Shown here piece by piece: positions 41,689-54,400 of a DNA stretch of 64,000 nucleotides. The first letter of the stretch is position 1. The number at the start of each line of letters is the position of its first letter. Both the position numbers and the translations under genes were made by a program. The DNA lies in assembly GCF_043290135.1 (NCBI RefSeq), contig NC_134707.1, forward strand, positions 84,090,447 to 84,154,446, read 5' to 3'. The notes under the pieces were generated by a model. The model saw only the letters and a list, made by a program, of their open reading frames with translations. It ran no database searches and was not told where the DNA came from. Origin of the DNA: Rhipicephalus microplus. Lineage: Eukaryota; Arthropoda; Arachnida; Ixodida; Ixodidae.

Positions 41689-43675
41689 GCTGGTTGTTCT
41701 GTTGCCAAGCCCCTGCCTGCAGGCAGATGGCACGAAGCGGGTGCTCTTGTGGAAGCAAGGCAGCGACTGCCTGCAGGGAGAGCAGAAGGGGGCCCAAAAG
41801 TTGTTCCACTAGAAGTGTCGGGGCAGAGGTCTCAGCAGTCTGGGCCCTGGGAGTGGCGGTTGCGGGTGTGCAGACTTGAGCAGGAGGTCGGTCAACAGGA
41901 GCAGCTGGGGTTGCAGGCTCAGCTGGAGTGTTGGTTGCAACTGCAGGGGTTGGCCGGCGGAGGTTGCGTGGTGCTGGGGTTGGTCTGGCTGATACCGCGT
42001 GGCCCTTCACTGCACTGGCATAGGACCGAACCTCCCTTGTCTCTTCCCTCACAACTGCCGCGACTGCTCGTCTGGAGAGGGCTGTGGTCGAAGAGGCCAT
42101 GATGGTAGCCACTCGTCTCTGCTCCTGCCAGCGAGGACAGTCTGGTGTGTCAGCACGATGAGGGCCCCCGCAGTTCACACAACGGAGATGCTGGCAGTCC
42201 GACTCTCCTGGGTGAGACCGGCCGCAACGGATGCAGCTGTCTGGCCAGTTGCAGGTCTCCCTCACGTGGCCGTACCGGCCACACTGCCTACACTGGAGTG
42301 GCCGTGGTCTGGCTGGTCGGACTGGGAAGCGTACTCGGAACAGTGTCACGTGGTCTGGGGGAACTGGGCCCTCGAAGCGCAGCGTGACGGTTCGGCCTTC
42401 TCTAGATGCCGAAAGGACCCGTACAGCCGACTGGAGTCCGGACAGCAAGTTCTCGTCAGCAGCGTCGCCGTCCACACCGTGGAGGAATCCCATACTGGTT
42501 CGGCGGTCTGCAGGCTGTCTGGCGGTCACTGGTATGCCCTTGAGCTCTGTGAGGGCCAAGAGCTTGACAAGGCATTCCTGGGAACTCACGTCCACTGCTA
42601 CCACGTTGCGGTGTTGGTTCACCCGGATCGCCGCGACTCCCGGGTGCAGCGAGAGTGCCTGGGCTATGGTCAGTCTGGGGCAGTTCCGGAACGAGCCTCC
42701 AGCAGAAGCAGGCCGGTAGAGCACTGTCCCCTTCACCGCAGGGTCTACAGGAAGGGCTGCTGATGTCAGGTTCCTGGTACGACGAAGGGCAGCCTTAGAG
42801 CGAACTGTCTGGAATCCCTCATGGTCAACTGTCTCAGTGGTAGGGGCAGCTGCACGTCTGAGGGCAGTAAGGGGCGTGGGGGATGGCCCCGTGGTTGTGG
42901 TCTGCTTGCACTGGCTCCCAGAAGAGGGTGGGGAAACCGCTGCACTCTGCAAGGCTGGTACAGTCCTCCTCCTATGCCGATTCCTGTTCCTCTTCCTCCG
43001 AGGTTTCCCAGTGGTGTTGGCACTTGTGGCATCCTTCAGGAAAGCCGCGGCAGGGTGAGGGGACACGGTCTCGTGGTGAAGTGCTTCGTCCATTTCTTCA
43101 GGAGCATCAATGGCAGGTACGCCTGGAGGGCCCGTGGCCACAGTAGAGGGGTCCACTTGGATCACCGAGGCCACCCCAGTCGTAGTGCTGCTTGCAGAAC
43201 TGTCGATAGAATCCTCGGTGTGTTGGGAGTCATAGGACAGCCGAGAATCCGAGCTGTCGGCACTGCTGTTACTCTCTCCTTGAGGATTGCCTTGGGCGAG
43301 CTTGCGCCGTGTGTCCGCTTCATCGTCGCTGCTATCCTGAGGGCGGGGACGCTTCCGTGACGCGGACATGTCCATCTCCTCTTCAGCAGCAGGGGCACTG
43401 GTACACATGGCGTCTCCGCGCGAGGCCTGCGACAAACGTCGAACAGCGTCTGCGGCAGCAGTCTTCCATGCCATGACCATGTTGTCTCTGGACTCCTGTA
43501 GAGTCCAAGATTGCAGGCTTTCCAGCTGGACGAATGGAATGCCACCAAAACTTGCGCCACGTTTGTGCCTGGGGTTTCGCACAGGTCGGGCCGGCAGTGC
43601 TCCTGGCGGCGGCATCATAGCTTGCGCTAGTGCCTTCGCATCCTCGGAAGGTCGGTACCTATCCTGGTCGTCCAT
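41681..43675 (-). CDS. LINE ORF1, RNA-binding gag-like protein, copy 3, intact
   Basis: 664 aa from MDDQDRYRPSED (43675); an in-frame Met 15 codons upstream (43720) is the alternative. It has three zinc knuckles (CRQCGRYGHVRETC, CIRCGRSHPGESDC, CVNCGGPHRADTPDC) at about residues 460-515. ORF1 and ORF2 overlap by 8 nt (ATGGCTAG), an arrangement that in other LINEs is used for termination-coupled reinitiation. Confidence 0.92.
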   Translation of the reverse strand: MDDQDRYRPSEDAKALAQAMMPPPGALPARPVRNPRHKRGASFGGIPFVQLESLQSWTLQESRDNMVMAWKTAAADAVRRLSQASRGDAMCTSAPAAEEEMDMSASRKRPRPQDSSDDEADTRRKLAQGNPQGESNSSADSSDSRLSYDSQHTEDSIDSSASSTTTGVASVIQVDPSTVATGPPGVPAIDAPEEMDEALHHETVSPHPAAAFLKDATSANTTGKPRRKRNRNRHRRRTVPALQSAAVSPPSSGSQCKQTTTTGPSPTPLTALRRAAAPTTETVDHEGFQTVRSKAALRRTRNLTSAALPVDPAVKGTVLYRPASAGGSFRNCPRLTIAQALSLHPGVAAIRVNQHRNVVAVDVSSQECLVKLLALTELKGIPVTARQPADRRTSMGFLHGVDGDAADENLLSGLQSAVRVLSASREGRTVTLRFEGPVPPDHVTLFRVRFPVRPARPRPLQCRQCGRYGHVRETCNWPDSCIRCGRSHPGESDCQHLRCVNCGGPHRADTPDCPRWQEQRRVATIMASSTTALSRRAVAAVVREETREVRSYASAVKGHAVSARPTPAPRNLRRPTPAVATNTPAEPATPAAPVDRPPAQVCTPATATPRAQTAETSAPTLLVEQLLGPLLLSLQAVAALLPQEHPLRAICLQAGAWQQNNQHG

Positions 43676-44857
43676 GATCGTGCAAGGGAGCCGACTGAGG
43701 TCTGTCGGTTGTGCACGCACTCACCCGCAAACACTCACACACTTTCACTTACACCACTAGTTGGCAGAGTTCTGGAAGGAAACACTTCTCGGCAGAGCCG
43801 GTGGTTATTGTGAGGGGAAAAGCACTGGTTAGTCACTGAAATCACTACACGTAATGTAGTGCACTAAAAAAAAAAAAAAAAAAAACGAGCACGCTACTAT
43901 ACACGCTGCCCAGAGGCAAAAAAAAACACGCACTTGAGTGGAAGGCAAGAACGCAAACAAGCACACACACAAGGGCTAAAAACGAGTCAATAAACGCTGG
44001 CACAAGGCACACTTGCTAGGAGTAGTCAAACACCAACGGTACTCACACTAAAAGTAGCCGAGAGGCACAAGAACACACTCCCGATAAGTAAAAAGCGCCC
44101 TGTGAAACACGAAGAAGGCTAGGCTGAAAGAAAACAGCGCACGGGGTCCTGAAAAGAAAGCGCACACGCCCACCTGAAGAAAAAGATAACGCTAGGCACA
44201 AAGCACACTCGCGATACCTGATCAAAAACCCGCCTTACTTGTGCTATCAGTAGCTCGAGAACACGCGCTGAAAGTAAACAAGCCTTAGCAGTGCGCGCGC
44301 TACGTCACTAGAAACACAAGAACAGGGCACGCGGGTTAAATGCAACTAGCAGCTAGTGACTGTTAAAGAGCCTGAAAAGAAAAGTCAAGCTCGTTCCTAA
44401 AGATTGCTAGCGTTCCTAAAAACAGACACTCGCGTTTCTGCAAAAAAAACGAAGTCTGAAAAGAAAGTAAGACCGCATGTGTTCGAGACCGCTGTCGTCA
44501 CACGCGGTGCGATGAGCCGCGCTAGTCGCTACACTCACTAGTCGAGCACAAGAAACCGCAACAGTAATAAAGAATCACTCACCAACCAGTCGATGCAGGC
44601 TAGAAGGCAGTGGCCGAAATTCTATGTCGGTTATCTAGAGAAAAGGCACAGGGCACACGCGTTGAACCACGGGCACGGCGGTGCTTGCGGCGCGCGCGAG
44701 TACGGACAGCGTACTCGCACGAAGCACCGGTGAAGCGACCGCACTCCTCGGTGGACTACGCACGCCCGGCGCGAAGCACGAGTCACGAAACCAACAGCTG
44801 AGGAGCGCGCGTAAACACGACCTTCCCCTTCGGCTGCCGAAACGGCTCTCCTGCTCT
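43676..44857 (-). other. LINE copy 3 5' UTR
   Basis: About 1.18 kb, no gene seen. It matches the copy 2 5' UTR but lacks ~50 bp around 44104 and has a longer A-run at 43867-43885. It begins at the same terminal base (AGAGCAGGAGAGCCG on the minus strand), so two independent insertions define the same 5' end. Confidence 0.6.
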
Positions 44858-47800
44858 CGTGTGGTCGTTTGCTGCGTCAGCGCGACCGCAGCGCCAGCCT
44901 TTCCAGTGGTTGCCCTCACCAGAACTCGTTTGGCCAACCAGCTCCTGTTCCGACAGCGAGAGTGGGCCTCATTGGCGGGCGCTGTTGGTGACGTCACTGC
45001 TTGAGTGAAAGGAGAGAGAGACAAGAGCTCAGTCGGCTGCTGGCTTCGGCATTGAACGCACGTGCGCTACGTTGGGAGAAAAAAAAGTATTGCTTCCCGT
45101 AAGTACACCGCTTTATCGTCATGCCCGTCAACCGTGCCCCGACTATTGACAATCTTATTTCGCAGGCTCAAGGGAAGATGCAGAACACCTCGAGCCTGCT
45201 TCGCTACGTCTTGCTCGCAGAGAGTTTGAAGATATGGGTCCCGTGTGACGATTCCTCAAGCAACGATTCATCGAGCGATGCCTCGTCCAGTGAATATTCA
45301 TGGAGCGATGACCCGTCGACTGACGATGGTGCGGATTCGGCACCTGCTGTTTCTGGCGCTGAAGTCGAGGTAGGTAATGCAGAGGCGTCTACTGGATCTG
45401 ATACCGTGTGTAGGGTTTTACCGTCTGTTTCAGATGACGACGCTGGACCGCCGTGCAAGCGTCGCAGACTGGGCGACTTCCCTGGCGAGTGGCGAGGTGA
45501 CACGGACGATTTGAATACCCTAGAGCCCAGACCAGGACCAAGCGGTTTTCAGGACGACTCCTCGGAAGAAGACGACGGTGACGTCTAGCCAGTACGCGGG
45601 ACGCCCTTAGCCATTTGGTTGGACGTTGACTGGGAGGTATTTGAAAAGCCACTTAAGATCCAGACCTTTCTTTTCTTTACGAAGTTTAGTGTTCTTTTGT
45701 TGCATGTCTTTGCATGATGCGTCTTTTGATCTGTGTTTGTAAATAACATGTATTTCTTTTGGCGCGAAAAGTTTTAATGAAACGATTAGGCCTATTGTAC
45801 ATCGAGAATAAAGATATACAGACGACATTATATAGGTACGACAATATCCTCAAGAAACACTACAAAGAACACAGACTTGCGAACTGCTAGATGGAGGCGT
45901 AAAGAGCATCATTTATGACATCAGATATACACTTAACACCAAAATGTAAAAACAAAAAGAGGTCAGGACCTGAGCTATTGAGATGAAGTCCCGACTACAA
46001 AAAAAGAAAAAAAAAACAGATTCAGATCTATAGAGGCGCCTTCCGCCTTTGTTCATCTGGAAGGGGAGGGATGAGCGCATTCGACTCTACTATACTTATC
46101 GTCGAGTGGTCTCGCCACCTTCCCCGAGACGCCAGTAAGCTTACGTTGGTGCTCCGTTTTACAGTGAAAGCTGTGTATAACTTGAAACATTCGTATAGTG
46201 GATGTGTCACGAGCGGTCTCCACTGGCTCTTTTATCAGTTAATCACTCGCAGCGTCGTATGCACGCCGTCGGCAGCGCTTTGGGTTATTCCCTTAATTTC
46301 TGCGCGATAGCAGAGGTTAAGGGAATGACGTTACCGTGCAGAAAACATTATTCGCGGACAGTGCCCTATAGTTTAGCGGTACAGCATTTACGTTCCCCGG
46401 ACGGGAAGGTGGCGCCACCTATCAAAGTGTTTATGAGTAAGAAAAGTGAGAAGGATAATAAAACGAGATTATCAGCCTGTGTTACCGCGCGAAGTATTGT
46501 TACACGTTTACTTCATTAATAATGACAGTAAATAAATAGGAACAACGCACCAAATGCGAAAAACTCCAGGTTTCCGATTTGTTTACATTGATGTTGTAGT
46601 TAGGCCTAAACACGTTAGAAATGGGCCGCTATCTCAGAGACTGCGCGAACTTAATTGTATGCTCTGTCGTAGAAGCTAACTGAAGGCAAGCGAAGGCACT
46701 ATAAACAGTCGTATGCTGCAAACAAAGTGAATCTTTCAACAACCACGTCACTTCAAAGGGGGCATCTTAGAGCACCACCATGTTTGACGTTAAAAAGTGC
46801 ACGTACAGTAAGCGGTACGGGTAACATATACGTATCTGCGCATGCACTCTTCACGCTACCACGGTACGCCCGGGGTACACTAACTGGTTGATAGATAGTT
46901 ATAGTAGGCGAGCGTGTTCGAGAGCTTCTCCTGTAACCTTCCACATGGGTGTGCCACGGACAACTCGAGAAGAATGCCGGAATTGAGAAGGTGAGACAGC
47001 TCGCATTCGGCGGGCTGATGCTGCAGTCCGGGCACAAAAACAAGCCCAATAGGCCAAGTGCCGGCAGCAACTGCGTACGGATAATCCAGGAACCTTCGAA
47101 GCAAAGCTAAATTGCCAACGGGAATGCAGGTGCTGGTGACGGGCAGATCCTGCACACTATATACGCCGCCAAGTACATTCGCATTGTTAAACGTTTGTAA
47201 CGTCGTTGCGCCATCTGCGTGGTGCATGAATGTGGAAACCAAAAGGGTTTCACCATGCTCTGCTCCCGCAGAGACTACATGCCCTTTTTGAGATGCCTTA
47301 ACGTCAGATTTACTCGGCATTTTAAACACTGGATTCTTTGTTTCGTACATACGAAGAAATGGTGTGGTAAGATGTTCGCCGCTGGTTCTCGTTTTTTCCC
47401 CCTAAGCACAGCGCTAAAGTATCATATACAATCGCCACGTCTACGCGGAATTCTCCAGCCTTTGTACGTAGTGCCCAAAAAACACCTTGCGAGATTGCGT
47501 GCGCAAACTCTACAATAATTGGATGCTGGGCGCTTATACGACGTCCACCGCCCCGCGACAGTTTTTGGTTGAGTGTCGTCAGCAAGGGAATCTTTCACGG
47601 AAGATATGTGTCGCAAGTCTTTTCGCAAATGCTGCATCAGCAACGCATTGGATGGAATGCAGGTCGATGCACTGAGGGACGTAACTATAAAGAGGAATAG
47701 ACGTCGTCGCTCTAGAGTTTGAACAAGACTCAGTGACAGCACTTTGGGGCCTTCCGGCGTTTAACTAGGTGAAAGTAGTTTCAAAATAAAAAGAAACGTC

Positions 47801-48095
47801 ATATTGCACCTAGTTGTGCTACGTATTTTTCAAGGTAACGGTGCACGGTAATATTTTGCAATTCCTCAATACATACGGTATATTTGAAATCTAATAAGAG
47901 ACGCAGATTCTTAGCGATTGCACGGATGCGCAAAAAAAAGTGGCTGCCAACCCATTTTAACACCCGAGCATGATGGCTGATTTGTTTCGCCATATTCAAT
48001 TTTGTGAGGCAAGTGTATCGCTGCCATGGCGTTTTGGAAAGGCTGACTCATTATAGACTCGCTAAATTGTGTCCGGCACTGTGGTATCGTGCGGT
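44858..48095 (+). repeat. Right part of split unit U9
   Basis: Unit resumes at CGTGTGGTCGTTTGC, keeping CRE, initiator and DPE-like element. Its left two-thirds are nearly identical to the same part of U11. The stem-loop is at 46287-46326 and the minus ORF at 46880-47350. An extra A near 47480 disrupts the overlapping 106-aa minus ORF. Confidence 0.93.
45121..45588 (+). CDS. Acidic Ser/Asp-repeat protein, U9 copy
   Basis: 155 aa, intact. Asn11, SSSND, Ala in the third pentapeptide (SSDASSS), Pro in DDPST and RRLGD distinguish it. The promoter region lies directly downstream of the 5' end of LINE copy 3, which is oriented away from this gene, so a divergent pair of promoters is likely. Confidence 0.72.
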   Translation: MPVNRAPTIDNLISQAQGKMQNTSSLLRYVLLAESLKIWVPCDDSSSNDSSSDASSSEYSWSDDPSTDDGADSAPAVSGAEVEVGNAEASTGSDTVCRVLPSVSDDDAGPPCKRRRLGDFPGEWRGDTDDLNTLEPRPGPSGFQDDSSEEDDGDV

Positions 48096-51000
48096 AAAAA
48101 AAACCGGTTAGCTAGAAAAATATCTGATTTGGGTTTGAAAGGAAGCGTGCTACACTGACGACTGCATGAACGTGTCGCGTGTGGTCGTTTGCTGCGTCAG
48201 CGTGACCGCAGCGCCAGCCTTTCCAGTGGTTGCCCTCACGAGAACTCGTTCGGCCAACCAGCTCCTGTTCCGACAGCGAGAGTGGGCCTCATTGGCGGGC
48301 GCTGTTGGTGACGTCACTGCTTGAGTGAAAGGAGAGAGAGACAAGAGCTCAGTCGGCTGCTGGCTTCGGCATTGAACGCACGTGCGCTACGTTGGGAGAA
48401 AAAATGTATTGCTTCCCGTAAGTACACCGCTTTATCGTCATGCCCGTCAACCGTGCCCCGACTATTGACGATCTTATTTCGCAGGCTCAAGGGAAGATGC
48501 AGAACACCTCGAGCCTGCTTCGCTACGTCTTGCTCGCGGAGAGTTTGAAGATATGGGTCCCGTGTGACGATTCCTCAAGCGACGATTCATCGAGCGATGA
48601 CTCGTCCAGTGAATATTCATGGAGCGATGACTCGTCGACTGACGATGGTGCGGTTTCGGCACCTGCTGTTTCTGGCGCTGGAGTCGAGGTAGGTAATGCA
48701 GAGGCATCTACTGGATCTGATACCGTCTGTAGGGTTTTACCGTCTGTTTCAGATGACGACGCCGGACCGCCGTGCAAGCGTCGCAGACTGGACGACTTCC
48801 CTGGCGAGGTGACACGGACGATTTGAATACCCTAGAGCCCAGACCAGGACAAAGCGGTTTTCAGGACGACTCCTCGGAAGAAGACGACGGTGACGTCTAG
48901 CCAGTACGCGGGGCGCCCTTAGCCATTTGGTTGGACGTTGACTGGGAGGTATTTGAAAAGCCACTTAAGATCCAGACCTTTCTTTTCTTTACGAAGTTTA
49001 GTGTTCTTTTGTTGCATGTCTTTGCATGATGCGTCTTTTGATCTGTGTTTGTAAATAACATGTATTTCTTTTGGCGCGAAAAGTTTTAATTAAACGATTA
49101 GTATTATTGTACATCGAGAATAAATATATACAGACGACATTATATAGGTACGACATTATCATCAAGAAACACTATAAAGAACACAGACTTGCGAGCTGCT
49201 AGATGGAGGCGTAAAGAGCATCATTTATGACATCAGATATACACTTAACACCAAAAAGTAAAAAAAAAGAGGTCAGGACCTGAGCTATTGAGATGAAGTC
49301 CCGACCACAAATAAAGAAAAAAAAAACAGATTCAGATCTATAGAGGCGCCCTCCGCCTTTGTTCATCTGCAAGGGGGGAGGGGGTGGGCGCATTCGACTC
49401 TACTATACTTATCTTCGAGTGGTCTCGCCACCTTCCCCGAGACGCCAGTAAGCTCACGTTGGTGCTCCGTTTTACAGTGAAAGCTGTGTATAACTTGAAA
49501 AATTCGTATAGTGGTGGTGTCACGAACGGTCTCCACTGGCTCTTTTATCAGTTAATCACTCGCAGAGTCGTATGCACGCCGTCGGCAGCGCTTTGGGTTA
49601 TTCCCTTAACTTCTGCGCGATAGCAGAGGTTAAGGGAATGACGTTACCGTGCAGGAAACATTAGTCGCGGACAGTGCCCTATAGTTTAGCGGTACAGCAT
49701 TTACGTTCCCCGGACGGGATGGTGGCGCCACCTATCAAAGTGTTTATGAGTAAGAAAAGTGAGAAGGATATTAAAACGAGATTATCAGCCTGTGTTACCG
49801 CGCGAAGTATTGTTACACGTTTATTTCATTAATAATGAAAGTAAATAAATAGGAACAACGCACCAAATGCGAAAAACTCCAGGTTTGCGATTTGTTTACA
49901 TTGATGTTGTAGTTAGGCCTAAACACGTTAGAAATGGGCAGCTATCTCAGAGACTGCACCAACTTAATTGTATGCTCTGTCGTAGAAGCTAACTGAAGGC
50001 AAGCGAAGGCACTTTAAACAGTCGTTTGCTGCAAACAAAGTGAATCTTTCAACAACCACGTCACCTCAAAGGGGGCATCCTAGAGCGCCACCATGTTTGA
50101 CGTTAAATTGTGCACGTACAGTAAGTGGTACGGGTAACATATACGTATCTGCGCATGCACACTTCACGCTATCACGGTACGCCCGGGGTACACTAACTGT
50201 TTGATAGACAGTTATAGTAGGCGAGCGTGTTCGAGAGCTTCTCCTGTAACCTTCCACATGGGTGTGCCACGGACAACTCGAGAAGAATGCCGGAAGTGAT
50301 AAGGTGAGACAGCTCGCATTCGGCGGGCTGATGCTGCAGTCCGGGCACAAAAACAAGCCCGGTAGGCCAAGTGCCGGCAGCAACTGCGTACGGATAATCC
50401 AGGAACCTTCGAAGCAAAGCTAAATTGCCAACGGGAATGCAGGTGCTGGTGACGGGCAGATCCTGCACACTATATACGCCGCCAAGTACAATCGCATTGT
50501 TAAACGTTTGTAACGTCGTTGCGCCGTCTGCGTGGTGCGTGAGTGTGGAAACCAAAGGGGTTTCACCATGCTCTGCTCCCGCAGAGACTACATGCCCTTT
50601 TTGAGATGCCTTAACGTCAGATTTGCTCGGCATTTTAAACACTGGATTCTTTGTTTCGTACATACGAAGAAATGGTGTGGTAAGATGTTCGCCGCTGGTT
50701 CTCGTTTTTTTCCCTTAAGCACACCGCTAAGGTATCAGATACAATCGCCACGTATACGCGGAATTCTCCAGACTTTGTACGTAGTGCCCAAAAACACCTT
50801 GCGAGATTGCGTGCGCGAACTCTACAATAAGTGGATGCTAGGCTCTTATACGACGTCCACCGTCCCGCGACAGTTTTTGGTTGAGTGTCGTCAGCAAGGG
50901 AATCTTTCAAGGAAGATATGTTGCGCAAGTCTTTTCGCAAATGCTGCATCAGCAACGCATTGGATGGAATGCAGGTCGATGCACTGAGGCACGTAACTAT

Positions 51001-51407
51001 AAAGAGGAATAGACGTCGTCGCTCTCAAGTTTGAACAAGACTTAGTGACAGCACTTTGAGGCCTTCCGGCGTTTAACTAGGTGAAAGTAGTTTCAAAATA
51101 AAAAGAAACGTCATACTGCAGCTAGTTGTGCTACGTATTTATCAAGGTAAGGGTGCACGGTAATATTTTGCAATTCTTCAATACATACGGTATATTTGAA
51201 ATTTAATAAGAGGCGCAGATTCTTAGCGAATGCACGGATGCGCAAAAAAAAGTGGCTGCCAACTCATTTTAACACCCGAGCATGATGGCTGATTTATATC
51301 GCCAATTTCAATTTTGTGAGGCAAGTGTATCGCTGCCGTGGCGTTTTGGAAAGGCTGACTCATTATAGACTCGCTAAATTCTGTCCGGCACTGTGGTATC
51401 GTGCGGT
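48096..51407 (+). repeat. Tandem unit U10 (complete)
   Basis: Right part (from about 49100) is nearly identical to U12 and U13, while the gene region is of a different type, so a recombination junction lies between about 48900 and 49100. The stem-loop is at 49600-49639 and the minus ORF at 50193-50663. Confidence 0.95.
48440..48899 (+). pseudogene. Acidic Ser/Asp-repeat protein, U10 copy, frameshifted
   Basis: A 7-bp deletion near 48805 (CCTGGCGAGGTGAC in place of CCTGGCGAGTGGCGAGGTGAC) joins two GGCGAG repeats. The frame therefore ends at 48826 after 128 aa with a novel GEVTRTI tail, losing PRPGPSG and the acidic C-terminus. The remainder of the coding sequence persists out of frame to 48899. 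It also carries Asp-to-Val (GAVSAP). The promoter and AATAAA remain, so a truncated protein that keeps the NLS-like patch is possible. Confidence 0.75.
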
Positions 51408-54400
51408 AAAAAAACCGGTTAGCTAGAAAAATATCTGATTTGGGGTTGAAAGGAAGCGTGCTACACTGACGACTGCATGAACGTGTCGCGTGTGGTCGTT
51501 TGCTGCGTCAGCGCGACCGCAGCGCCAGCCTTTCCAGTGGTTGCCCTCACCAGAACTCGTTTGGCCAACCAGCTCCTGTTCCGACAGCGAGAGTGGGCCT
51601 CATTGGCGGGCGCTGTTGGTGACGTCACTGCTTGAGTGAAAGGAGAGAGAGACAAGAGCTCAGTCGGCTGCTGGCTTCGGCATTGAACGCACGTGCGCTA
51701 CGTTGGGAGAAAAAAAAGTATTGCTTCCCGTAAGTACACCGCTTTATCGTCATGCCCGTCAACCGTGCCCCGACTATTGACGATCTTATTTCGCAGGCTC
51801 AAGGGAAGATGCAGAACACCTCGAGCCTGCTTCGCTACGTCTTGCTCGCAGAGAGTTTGAAGATATGGGTCCCGTGTGACGATTCCTCAAGCAACGATTC
51901 ATCGAGCGATGCCTCGTCCAGTGAATATTCATGGAGCGATGACTCGTCGACTGACGATGGTGCGGATTCGGCACCTGCTGTTTCTGGCGCTGAAGTCGAG
52001 GTAGGTAATGCAGAGGCGTCTACTGGATCTGATACCGTGTGTAGGGTTTTACCGTCTGTTTCAGATGACGACGCTGGACCGCCGTGCAAGCGTCGCAGAC
52101 TGGGCGACTTCCCTGGCGAGTGGCGAGGTGACACGGACGATTTGAATACCCTAGAGCCCAGACCAGGACCAAGCGGTTTTCAGGACGACTCCTCGGAAGA
52201 AGACGACGGTGACGTCTAGCCAGTACGCGGGGCGCCCTTAGCCATTTGGTTGGACGTTGACTGGGAGGTATTTGAAAAGCCACTTAAGATCCAGACCTTT
52301 CTTTTCTTTACGAAGTTTAGTGTTCTTTTGTTGCATGTCTTTGCATGATGCGTCTTTTGATCTGTGTTTGTAAATAACATGTATTTCTTTTGGCGCGAAA
52401 AGTTTTAATGAAACGATTAGGCCTATTGTACATCGAGAATAAAGATATACAGACGACATTATATAGGTACGACAATATCCTCAAGAAACACTACAAAGAA
52501 CACAGACTTGCGAACTGCTAGATGGAGGCGTAAAGAGCATCATTTATGACATCAGATATACACTTAACACCAAAATGTAAAAACAAAAAGAGGTCAGGAC
52601 CTGAGCTATTGAGATGAAGTCCCGACTACAAAAAAAGAAAAAAAAAACAGATTCAGATCTATAGAGGCGCCTTCCGCCTTTGTTCATCTGGAAGGGGAGG
52701 GATGAGCGCATTCGACTCTACTATACTTATCGTCGAGTGGTCTCGCCACCTTCCCCGAGACGCCAGTAAGCTTACGTTGGTGCTCCGTTTTACAGTGAAA
52801 GCTGTGTATAACTTGAAACATTCGTATAGTGGATGTGTCACGAGCGGTCTCCACTGGCTCTTTTATCAGTTAATCACTCGCAGCGTCGTATGCACGCCGT
52901 CGGCAGCGCTTTGGGTTATTCCCTTAATTTCTGCGCGATAGCAGAGGTTAAGGGAATGACGTTACCGTGCAGAAAACATTATTCGCGGACAGTGCCCTAT
53001 AGTTTAGCGGTACAGCATTTACGTTCCCCGGACGGGAAGGTGGCGCCACCTATCAAAGTGTTTATGAGTAAGAAAAGTGAGAAGGATAATAAAACGAGAT
53101 TATCAGCCTGTGTTACCGCGCGAAGTATTGTTACACGTTTACTTCATTAATAATGACAGTAAATAAATAGGAACAACGCACCAAATGCGAAAAACTCCAG
53201 GTTTCCGATTTGTTTACATTGATGTTGTAGTTAGGCCTAAACACGTTAGAAATGGGCCGCTATCTCAGAGACTGCGCGAACTTAATTGTATGCTCTGTCG
53301 TAGAAGCTAACTGAAGGCAAGCGAAGGCACTATAAACAGTCGTATGCTGCAAACAAAGTGAATCTTTCAACAACCACGTCACTTCAAAGGGGGCATCTTA
53401 GAGCACCACCATGTTTGACGTTAAAAAGTGCACGTACAGTAAGCGGTACGGGTAACATATACGTATCTGCGCATGCACTCTTCACGCTACCACGGTACGC
53501 CCGGGGTACACTAACTGGTTGATAGATAGTTATAGTAGGCGAGCGTGTTCGAGAGCTTCTCCTGTAACCTTCCACATGGGTGTGCCACGGACAACTCGAG
53601 AAGAATGCCGGAATTGAGAAGGTGAGACAGCTCGCATTCGGCGGGCTGATGCTGCAGTCCGGGCACAAAAACAAGCCCAATAGGCCAAGTGCCGGCAGCA
53701 ACTGCGTACGGATAATCCAGGAACCTTCGAAGCAAAGCTAAATTGCCAACGGGAATGCAGGTGCTGGTGACGGGCAGATCCTGCACACTATATACGCCGC
53801 CAAGTACAATCGCATTGTTAAACGTTTGTAACGTCGTTGCGCCGTCTGCGTGGTGCGTGAGTGTGGAAACCAAAGGGGTTTCACCATGCTCTGCTCCCGC
53901 AGAGACTACATGCCCTTTTTGAGATGCCTTAACGTCAGATTTGCTCGGCATTTTAAACACTGGATTCTTTGTTTCGTACATACGAAGAAATGGTGTGGTA
54001 AGATGTTCGCCGCTGGTTCTCGTTTTTTTCCCTTAAGCACACCGCTAAGGTATCAGATACAATCGCCACGTATACGCGGAATTCTCCAGACTTTGTACGT
54101 AGTGCCCAAAAACACCTTGCGAGATTGCGTGCGCGAACTCTACAATAAGTGGATGCTAGGCTCTTATACGACGTCCACCGTCCCGCGACAGTTTTTGGTT
54201 GAGTGTCGTCAGCAAGGGAATCTTTCAAGGAAGATATGTTGCGCAAGTCTTTTCGCAAATGCTGCATCAGCAACGCATTGGATGGAATGCAGGTCGATGC
54301 ACTGAGGCACGTAACTATAAAGAGGAATAGACGTCGTCGCTCTCAAGTTTGAACAAGACTTAGTGACAGCACTTTGAGGCCTTCCGGCGTTTAACTAGGT

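Larger units (their letters stand above)
37763..44857 (-). mobile_element. LINE copy 3, full length, both ORFs open
   Basis: 7095-bp element on the minus strand flanked by the perfect 10-bp duplication CGTGTGGTCG (37753-37762 and 44858-44867). It has a 5' UTR, ORF1, ORF2 and a 3' UTR ending in ACC repeats. The RT-RNase H layout with a multi-knuckle ORF1 places it in the I/LOA/R1 group; exact clade assignment needs a tree. With intact ORFs and duplication it is the best candidate in the window for a recently mobile copy. Confidence 0.93.
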
